DNA of 6,339 bases, from NCBI GenBank assembly GCA_015522345.1, contig WAML01000115.1, positions 1 through 6,339 of the forward strand, read 5' to 3'. Made by a program: the position numbers and the translations under genes. This stretch comes from Desulfurococcales archaeon. GTDB taxonomy: Archaea; Thermoproteota; Thermoprotei_A; Sulfolobales; Desulfurococcaceae. Shown in pieces: positions 1 through 5,351 of this stretch (positions are counted from its first letter, which is position 1; each line of letters begins with the position of its first letter). The notes beneath the pieces were generated by a model that saw only the letters and a program-made list of their open reading frames with translations, did not search any database and had not been told where the DNA came from.

Positions 1-1024
1 TCGTAATAGTCATCTTATTTCGATAGCTCCAACGGGTACTATCAGTCTATATGCTGGTAATGTATCTTCAGGTATCGAACCTATCTTTGCTCCAGAATAT
101 ACTCGTAAAGTTTTAGAAGATGATGGTGTTACCAAGAGAGAAGAATTAGTAGAAGATTATGCTGTTAAACTTCTTAAAGAATATAGATTAAAAAATGTTA
201 TAGATAATGATTATTTCTCTGAATACGTTGTAACTGCTCAAACTCTAAAACCAAAAGATCATCTTAAAATTCAGGTAGCTATGCAAAAATGGGTAGATAG
301 TTCTATTTCTAAAACTATTAACTGTCCTGAGGATATTAAGTTTGATGATTTCAAGGATATTTATATGTATGCTTGGAAGAACGGTTGTAAAGGTTGTACT
401 ACTTATCGTCCAAACGCTATCACAGGCTCTGTAATTAGCGTAGAGAGCGATAAACAAGATAATGGGGTAGTTACTCAGACTGATGAAGTTAAGTCTGTAG
501 AGCTTGCTCCTATGCCTAGAAGTGAAATCCTAGATGGACAAACTTATAAGCTTAAATGGCAAGGATCTAATGTGTATGTAACTATTAACAATAGTTATAC
601 TGATGAAGGTAATCTTATGCCTTTTGAGATTTTCATTAATTCTAATGAAATGTCTCAATTCCAGTGGACTGTTGCACTTACTAGAATGATGTCTTCAGTC
701 TTTAGAAGAGGTGGAGATATTTCATTTGTAGTAGAAGATCTTAAAAGTATTCTTGATCCCCAAGGTGGAGCATGGGTGAATGGGACATATGTACCATCAT
801 TTATCTCTCTTCTTGGTGATACTGTACAAAAACACCTTAATAGTCTTGGACATGGTGATATTAAGACAACAGAAGAAGAAACTAAAAAAGAAACAGAAGA
901 AGTTATCGAAGATAAACCAAAAAATATAAGTAAAGATCAATGTCCAGAATGTAGAGGTTTCAATACCCAAATATCTAGTGGATGTATGGTATGCAACGAT
1001 TGTGGTTATTCTAAGTGTGGGTAA
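1..1024 (+). CDS. nrdJ: Adenosylcobalamin-dependent (class II) ribonucleotide reductase, C-terminal part
   Basis: The gene enters from the left edge, with codons in phase from base 2 and 340 residues visible before the TAA at 1022. Class II reductases convert ribonucleotides to deoxyribonucleotides in the cytoplasm using a B12 radical. Seen here: the substrate-phosphate loop PTGTIS (bases 29-46) followed by SSGIEPIF; the family signature VDSSISKTIN (about 293-322); and GCKGCTTYRPN (about 383-415). Next comes the TSCPD-type C-terminal domain, from MPRSEILDGQTYKLKW (about 512) through FQWTVALTRM and FRRGGDISFVVEDLK. A charged linker leads to a cysteine-rich tail (941-1018) with CPEC, CMVCNDCG and YSKC, which is the likely redox or zinc-ribbon end. 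The radical-site residues lie upstream of the window. The gene ends before a strong terminator, so it probably closes a transcription unit. Nothing looks broken. The class II assignment rests on the combination of PTGTIS, TSCPD and Cys tail. Confidence 0.95.
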   Translation, partial: RNSHLISIAPTGTISLYAGNVSSGIEPIFAPEYTRKVLEDDGVTKREELVEDYAVKLLKEYRLKNVIDNDYFSEYVVTAQTLKPKDHLKIQVAMQKWVDSSISKTINCPEDIKFDDFKDIYMYAWKNGCKGCTTYRPNAITGSVISVESDKQDNGVVTQTDEVKSVELAPMPRSEILDGQTYKLKWQGSNVYVTINNSYTDEGNLMPFEIFINSNEMSQFQWTVALTRMMSSVFRRGGDISFVVEDLKSILDPQGGAWVNGTYVPSFISLLGDTVQKHLNSLGHGDIKTTEEETKKETEEVIEDKPKNISKDQCPECRGFNTQISSGCMVCNDCGYSKCG

Positions 1025-1036
1025 GATACATTATGT

Positions 1037-1052
1037 TGAAGCGAAGGCTTCA
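1037..1052 (+). other. Small stem-loop just after nrdJ
   Basis: TGAAGC (1037-1042) pairs perfectly with GCTTCA (1047-1052) around a GAAG loop, 13 bases after the nrdJ stop codon. It is followed by an AT-rich stretch but not by a clean run of T. It could protect the 3' end of the transcript or act as a weak attenuator ahead of the main terminator at 1100. A 6-bp stem can arise by chance, so confidence is low. Confidence 0.35.
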
Positions 1053-1099
1053 TTAAATCTTTAGATATCTATTGAACATATGTGTATCATGAACACTTG

Positions 1100-1134
1100 A
1101 CTCCCCGCTATTATACTAAATAGCGGGGAGTTTT
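1100..1134 (+). terminator. Rho-independent terminator downstream of nrdJ
   Basis: The left arm ACTCCCCGCTA (1100-1110) and right arm TAGCGGGGAGT (1121-1131) form a perfect 11-bp, GC-rich stem, extendable by two T-A pairs to a 6-base loop. The tail is TTTTAATTAA. The GC content stands out against the AT-rich surroundings. It lies 75 bases after the nrdJ stop and just before the helicase ribosome binding site, so it separates nrdJ transcription from the helicase. The arms are symmetrical, but the T-rich tail favours + strand use. Confidence 0.9.
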
Positions 1135-1154
1135 AATTAATAAGGAACCTGATA

Positions 1155-2426
1155 ATGGGCTTAAATAAAGAACAACAAGCTGGCTTCATAAAGGTCATTA
1201 AATTCATTAATTCTGATGAACAATTTATGGATATTTCTGGTGGAGCGGGAACCGGGAAAACATATTTTATTTCTATGATTGCAGATAGTATTCTTAGACA
1301 TAAAGATGAGAAGTGTCCAATTCACACAGTAGCTATTACAGCTACTACTAATAAAGCTGCTGCAGTTATTACTGAAGCTATGCCTCATAGGGCAGGGGAA
1401 ATTGGTACTGTATATTCCTTTATGAATTTGCGTCTCAGTGAGAATTTTAATACAGGAACCACTAAAGTAGTACCTACTAATAAATGGGTAATTCACCATG
1501 GGACTCTTCTAATCATAGATGAATGTTCTATGGTTAATAAGGAATTGTTTAAATGGCTTAAAAAAGGTTTGGACTCTACCTGTAAGGTTCTTTTTGTAGG
1601 TGATAAAAATCAATTGGCTCCTGTTAAAGAAAATATCTCTCCTATTTACGAACAAGGATATGATACTGCATATCTTTCGGTACCTGTACGTAATGCTGGG
1701 CAACAAGCTCTTATGGATCTTTGTGAGCAAGCTAAACAAACAGTACTAACAGGTGTGTTTACACCTATTAAAGAAGTACCTGGGGTTATTGATTTTGTAG
1801 ATTCAAACGCTCTTAAAGGTGTACTTGAACGTGAATATACAAAAGAAGACCCTAATAAACGTGTGCTATCTTATACTAATAAAAGGGTTATTGAATACAA
1901 TAACTATATTAGAATGTTACGTGGCTATAAAGAACCATTTGAAGTAGGTGAGATTCTTTCTAATAATTCTTCTGCAGAGCTATTAGGTAAAGAACGTCTA
2001 TATACTGATCAGGTAGTAGAAGTAATTAAGATCATCAGTGATGATCAAAATTCTAATATTATTCCTGGTTATGATATTAGAACTATTACTTTAATTGTCA
2101 GAGATGTTTCTTCTCTTAAAGAATACCAAGTAACTTCTTTTGCAGTATCTGATGATAGAGCAGAAGTATTGAAATATTATGCCAATCTTAAAAAATGGGA
2201 TAGATATTTCAAGATTAAGAATACATTTCCAGATCTTCGCTCTGTGGCAGCATCTACTACTCATAAAGCACAAGGATCTACTTATGATTCTGTAATTGTA
2301 GATTTGGCAGATATTGGTAAATCTACAAATGTAGAGCAAACAGCTCGTATGCAATATGTTGCCTTATCTCGTCCTAAAAACAGAATCTTTATTCGAGGTA
2401 AACTACCTGAGAGGTATTTTAAATGA
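1155..2426 (+). CDS. dda: Dda-like SF1B DNA helicase
   Basis: This 423-residue protein is close to the length of T4 Dda (439). It should be an ATP-driven 5'-3' DNA helicase acting in replication initiation, fork restart or recombination. All superfamily 1 motifs are visible: Walker A GGAGTGKT (residues 29-36), motif Ia TATTNKAA (62-69), motif II DECSM (122-126), motif III GDKNQLAPV (149-157), motif V THKAQGSTYD (369-378) and motif VI VALSRPKN (402-409). The segment between motifs III and V contains the expected SH3-like insert region of the Dda/RecD2 group. The ATG at 1155 was chosen because AAGGA (1142-1146) sits 8 bases upstream and the next residues match the family start (LNKEQQ). The stop codon overlaps the start of the next gene (ATGA at 2423). 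No promoter between the terminator and this gene is convincing. Assignment to SF1B is firm; Dda rather than a RecD2-like paralogue is based on length and phage context. Confidence 0.93.
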   Translation: MGLNKEQQAGFIKVIKFINSDEQFMDISGGAGTGKTYFISMIADSILRHKDEKCPIHTVAITATTNKAAAVITEAMPHRAGEIGTVYSFMNLRLSENFNTGTTKVVPTNKWVIHHGTLLIIDECSMVNKELFKWLKKGLDSTCKVLFVGDKNQLAPVKENISPIYEQGYDTAYLSVPVRNAGQQALMDLCEQAKQTVLTGVFTPIKEVPGVIDFVDSNALKGVLEREYTKEDPNKRVLSYTNKRVIEYNNYIRMLRGYKEPFEVGEILSNNSSAELLGKERLYTDQVVEVIKIISDDQNSNIIPGYDIRTITLIVRDVSSLKEYQVTSFAVSDDRAEVLKYYANLKKWDRYFKIKNTFPDLRSVAASTTHKAQGSTYDSVIVDLADIGKSTNVEQTARMQYVALSRPKNRIFIRGKLPERYFK

Positions 2427-2671
2427 GTATAGAAATTAAATACAGGATAGATGAAAAACTTGAAGTCTATGATTTATATATGATTTTTATTAAGAAAAAT
2501 TTGAATTTCTTTAATAAAAATAGAAAATCAGAAAAGCATATAGGAACTTATGCAAGTTATGACGATGCGGTTAATAAGTTAAAAGCTATTGTTAATAAAC
2601 TGAATAAAAATGCTGTAATTAAATCTCATAATTTTAATCACTTAGGTAAAATAATTTTATCTGATTATTAG
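2423..2671 (+). CDS. Small basic protein of unknown function
   Basis: I do not recognise this 82-residue protein. It starts at the ATG overlapping the helicase stop codon (ATGA), with GAGAGG (2409-2414) 8 bases upstream, so translation coupled to the helicase is likely. It is rich in lysine (13) and asparagine (10) and basic overall. There is no signal peptide or clear membrane segment. The middle part (about 38-62, GTYASYDDAVNKLKAIVNKL) looks like a compact beta-turn-helix unit with an amphipathic helix. The coupling suggests a helicase partner or a DNA- or RNA-binding accessory protein, but that is inference from position and charge only. The gene is more AT-rich than the helicase, so it may be a recent or fast-evolving addition. 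Confidence 0.75.
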   Translation: MSIEIKYRIDEKLEVYDLYMIFIKKNLNFFNKNRKSEKHIGTYASYDDAVNKLKAIVNKLNKNAVIKSHNFNHLGKIILSDY

Positions 2672-2677
2672 GAATTT

Positions 2678-2702
2678 GAGGGTTCGATTCCCTATCGCTG
2701 GT
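2678..2702 (+). pseudogene. tRNA T-arm relic, copy 1
   Basis: GGG-TTCGATT-CCC (2680-2692) plus an A-T pair (2679/2693) forms a 4-bp T-stem with a canonical 7-base T-loop; the fifth pair is a G/A mismatch. The following TCGCTGG could be the 3' acceptor strand. No matching 5' acceptor, D-arm or anticodon arm exists upstream, where the 82-residue gene ends at 2671. It is therefore a 3' fragment of a tRNA, or a mimic, not a functional tRNA gene. Confidence 0.5.
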
Positions 2703-2703
2703 C

Positions 2704-2742
2704 GAGACTTGGTAGTATCGGGGTTCGATTCCCTGTTGTTTG
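2704..2742 (+). pseudogene. tRNA relic, copy 2: D-arm-like piece joined to a T-arm
   Basis: CGGGG-TTCGATT-CCCTG (2719-2735) is a full 5-bp T-stem (one G-T pair) with the canonical 7-base loop. Directly in front, GAGA-CTTGGTAG-TATC (2704-2719) resembles a D-arm: three of four pairs form and the loop holds the GG of positions 18-19. The anticodon arm is missing entirely, and TTGTTTG (2736-2742) could be a 3' acceptor strand without a 5' partner or CCA. It shares 14 identical bases (2721-2734) with copy 1 (2680-2693), 41 bases apart. The likeliest origin is deletion within a former tRNA cluster. Confidence 0.5.
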
Positions 2743-2796
2743 TACAAAACAATTTTTCAGTTTGGTAACTGTAGACCTATAATAAAGGAATTTACT

Positions 2797-4890
2797 ATGA
2801 GATATGATATTATAGGAAATACAAACGAAAAACCTGAAATTGCTATATTGTGTCCTAGATTACAAACTAAAGAAATTGAAAGATATTACTATCAAAAGTA
2901 TCTTTCTAAATTAGATAGAGATGTTTTAGCTTGCGATTTGTTTATAGACAAAACCAAAAAGAAAACTTCAGTAAAACATATCAAAGAGTATTTGGAAGAT
3001 TTGATTCCTGAACTTTTGAATAGAGATATTAAATTACTTGTAGTTACTCATCCTGATTACTTTAAGGTTTTAACTAAGAAATCTAAGACTGATGCTACTA
3101 TTGGTGATGTAGTAGATACTGTGGTACCTGGACTACATGCTACGTATTGTCCCAATTATTCTAGAATCTTCTTTGATCCAGATAAAATCAAGGAGAAGAT
3201 TAAACTATCTTTAAACTCTGTAGAGAGATGGTTCCATGGAGATTCTTCATCTATTGGTGATCATATTATCAAGTATGAAAAATATCCTCTTACTGATGAT
3301 TCTATTATAGAAACATTGGAAGAATTGTTAGATATGGATTGTGATCTTACTTGTGATATTGAAGGATTCTCTCTTAAACACTATGATGCTGGAATAGGTA
3401 CTATTACCTTCTGTTGGAGTAAACATGAAGGTGTGGCCTTTCCAGTAGATTATCAACCAGCTATGGTTACTAATTCTTCTACGCCCCATAAGGGTATGAG
3501 AATTGAGAATCCTAAGATAAGGAAAGCCCTAAAAGCTTTCTTTACGAAATTCACTAATAAAGTAATCTATCATAATATTTGTTATGATGCTTATGTCTTG
3601 ATCTATCAACTATTCATGGATGATATCTTGGATCAAGAAGGTATGTTAGAGGGTATGGATATCATGTTAAGAAATTGGGATTGTACCCAATTGATTACAT
3701 ATCTTGCTACTAACTCTTGTGCCGGTAATGAGCTAAGCCTTAAAGCTCAAGCTCAAGCATTTGCTGGTAACTATGCTCAAGAAGATATTCATGACATTAC
3801 TCTAATTTCTATGGATGATTTGTTAAAATATAACCTAATTGATGGATTATCTACTTGGTATGTATTTGAAAAAAATCACCCAATCATGATTAAAGATCAA
3901 CAAGAAAATCTCTATAATGAGATTTTTAAACCAGCTGTTAAAGACATTATTCAAATGCAATTAACAGGTATGCCTATTAATATGGATAAAGTAATTAAGC
4001 TTAATAAAAAGCTTACTGATGAATCCAATTCTTTATTAGAATCCATGAATAATACTATTCTAGTTTCATCCTTTATGTATGAATTAGAGGAAGAGCTTAT
4101 TGTAGCTAAGAATAAGAAGTTAAAGAAAAAACAGATAACTAGAGCAGATCTTGGCTCTACTAAGGATACTACTATTAGTTTTAATCCTAACAGTAGTACT
4201 CAGCTGCAGAGGTTACTTTATTCTGAAGATTTCTTAGGTTTACCTGTTATTGATTTAACAGATACTAAGCTACCTTCTACTGGGGCTGATACTTTAGAAA
4301 AGCTACAGAAGCATACAGAAGATGAAGATATAATTACATTCTTGGATTTACTCATCCAATATAAAGCTTCTGCTATTATTCTATCTACATTCTTACCTGC
4401 TTTTCTTAAAGCACATAAAGGTAAAGATGGTTGGCATTATTTATTTGGTAATTTCAGATTAGGTGGAACTGTATCGGGAAGATTATCCTCTAATAATCCT
4501 AATCTTCAGAATATTCCTTCATCTGGTTCATCGTCTTATAAAAAAAGACTTGCTAAGATGATTAAAGAATGTTTTGAAGCTCCTCCCGGTTGGTTATTTG
4601 TAGGACTAGATTTTGATTCTTTAGAGGATAAAATCTCTGCTGTGACTACTAGAGATCCTATGAAGATTAAGGTATATTCAGATGGATATGATGGACACTG
4701 TTTACGTGCTCTATCTTACTTTCCTGATCAAATGCCAGACATAGAATTATGTCCAGAAGATAGCAAAGCTTACTTAGCTCTTGTGGGTGGAAAAGAAGTT
4801 TATTTCCATTCTAATGAAATAATTGAATACCAAAATAAATTTATGACTGGTGAAGAATTATTTACACTTATTAATGAGGAAACATTATGA
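2797..4890 (+). CDS. polA: Family A DNA polymerase, N-terminal part (exonuclease plus motif A)
   Basis: This 697-residue protein holds the first part of a replicative family A polymerase. Residues 1 to about 170 form an N-terminal domain, perhaps UDG-like as in some phage polymerases (weak). The 3'-5' proofreading exonuclease is complete: Exo I DIE (187-189), Exo II NxxxD (N260, D264), Exo III YxxxD (Y345, D349). The polymerase domain includes SGRLSSNNPNLQNIP (about 566-580) and motif A DFDSLE (605-610), where D605 matches the first catalytic aspartate. Family similarity runs to about I649 (DQMPDI); the last 48 residues are not polymerase-like. Motifs B and C are absent here and are encoded from 5344. 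The ATG at 2797 was chosen because AAAGGA (2784-2789) lies 7 bases upstream; an upstream in-frame TTG at 2740 lies in the tRNA relic and has no such site. TGA overlaps the next ATG. In-frame stops at 4888 and 4900 rule out a single sequencing error as the cause of the split. Confidence 0.93.
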   Translation: MRYDIIGNTNEKPEIAILCPRLQTKEIERYYYQKYLSKLDRDVLACDLFIDKTKKKTSVKHIKEYLEDLIPELLNRDIKLLVVTHPDYFKVLTKKSKTDATIGDVVDTVVPGLHATYCPNYSRIFFDPDKIKEKIKLSLNSVERWFHGDSSSIGDHIIKYEKYPLTDDSIIETLEELLDMDCDLTCDIEGFSLKHYDAGIGTITFCWSKHEGVAFPVDYQPAMVTNSSTPHKGMRIENPKIRKALKAFFTKFTNKVIYHNICYDAYVLIYQLFMDDILDQEGMLEGMDIMLRNWDCTQLITYLATNSCAGNELSLKAQAQAFAGNYAQEDIHDITLISMDDLLKYNLIDGLSTWYVFEKNHPIMIKDQQENLYNEIFKPAVKDIIQMQLTGMPINMDKVIKLNKKLTDESNSLLESMNNTILVSSFMYELEEELIVAKNKKLKKKQITRADLGSTKDTTISFNPNSSTQLQRLLYSEDFLGLPVIDLTDTKLPSTGADTLEKLQKHTEDEDIITFLDLLIQYKASAIILSTFLPAFLKAHKGKDGWHYLFGNFRLGGTVSGRLSSNNPNLQNIPSSGSSSYKKRLAKMIKECFEAPPGWLFVGLDFDSLEDKISAVTTRDPMKIKVYSDGYDGHCLRALSYFPDQMPDIELCPEDSKAYLALVGGKEVYFHSNEIIEYQNKFMTGEELFTLINEETL
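4738..4753 (+). other. Palindrome at the left joint of the insertion
   Basis: GACATA (4738-4743) pairs with TATGTC (4748-4753) around a GAAT loop exactly where polymerase similarity ends. The sequence CCAGA occurs just outside on both sides (4735-4739 and 4753-4757). The stem is only 6 bp, so chance is possible, but the position makes it a candidate target or end structure. Confidence 0.35.
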
Positions 4891-5351
4891 AACAATACGT
4901 AGGAACTAAAACGTTATTTGCTAAGCCAATGACACTTGGAGAATATAATAAACATAGAAATTGGAGTATTCCTTCAAATGAAGATCCAAATACCGAAGGG
5001 TATTTGGTTAAATACCCTGATGCATATGAGAGTTGGTCTCCAAAATTTGTATTTGAAAAATCTTATCGTTCTAATGGTAATTTTAATTTTGGACATGCAC
5101 TACATCTGATTGAACATGGAGCTAGGGTTTCTAGATCCGGTTGGAATGGTAAGAATATGTTTATTTTTAAAGTTCCAGGTTCCGTATTTAAAGTAAATCG
5201 TGAACCTCTTCTATCTATTTTAGGTGAGGATACGAAAGTATATTACCATGGACATATTGATATGAGAACTGCTGATGGAACTATCGTTCCTTGGATCTGT
5301 TCTCAAACAGATATGCAATCTAATGATTGGGGTATTGTACCTAATGCTTAA
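4887..5351 (+). CDS. tad2: Tad2-like (DUF2829) Thoeris anti-defence protein
   Basis: This 154-residue protein has two parts. Residues 1-62 form an N-terminal extension often seen on phage DUF2829 proteins, with GTK (6-8), MTLGEYN (15-21), EGYLVKYPD (37-45) and SWSP (49-52). Residues about 65-151 are a full DUF2829/Tad2 domain: FGHAL (68-72), RSGWNGKNMF (83-92), VPGSVFKVNR (96-105), HIDMRTADGT (123-132), VPWICSQTD (134-142) and DW (147-148). Known members, about 90 residues in phage SPO1, bind and sequester the cyclic ADP-ribose signal of Thoeris defence, so the effector is not activated. The ATG overlaps the TGA of the polymerase N-part and has GAGGA (4875-4879) 7 bases upstream. The gene ends 8 bases inside the polymerase C-part, so all three frames are probably translated in a coupled chain. 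Family assignment is very likely; activity against Thoeris, and which signal is bound, are inferred. No residue typical of the core looks missing. Confidence 0.9.
   Translation: MKQYVGTKTLFAKPMTLGEYNKHRNWSIPSNEDPNTEGYLVKYPDAYESWSPKFVFEKSYRSNGNFNFGHALHLIEHGARVSRSGWNGKNMFIFKVPGSVFKVNREPLLSILGEDTKVYYHGHIDMRTADGTIVPWICSQTDMQSNDWGIVPNA
4998..5017 (+). other. Perfect 8-bp hairpin inside tad2
   Basis: GGGTATTT (4998-5005) pairs with AAATACCC (5010-5017) around GGTT, inside codons for the conserved GYLVKYP stretch. No T-run follows, so it is not a terminator. It could slow ribosomes or affect message stability, but the protein motif alone may explain it. Confidence 0.4.

Noticed and set aside
1155..2354. 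Reading frames on the minus strand opposite the helicase
   Set aside because: They lack ribosome binding sites and recognisable domains, and lie opposite a gene with all its motifs intact.
2678..2742. Functional tRNA gene
   Set aside because: No 5' acceptor strand, anticodon arm or complete cloverleaf can be drawn around either T-arm.
2778..2783. TATAAT as a promoter -10 for the polymerase gene
   Set aside because: There is no good -35 at 16-18 bases, and transcription would start about 2790, after the ribosome binding site (2784-2789).
2740..2796. Polymerase start at the upstream TTG (2740)
   Set aside because: It lies in the tRNA relic without a ribosome binding site; the ATG at 2797 has AAAGGA at ideal spacing.
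4888..4902. Sequencing error or single frameshift as the cause of the split
   Set aside because: Both halves are in the same frame but are separated by about 220 codons with stops at 4888 and 4900, and by a complete conserved gene.
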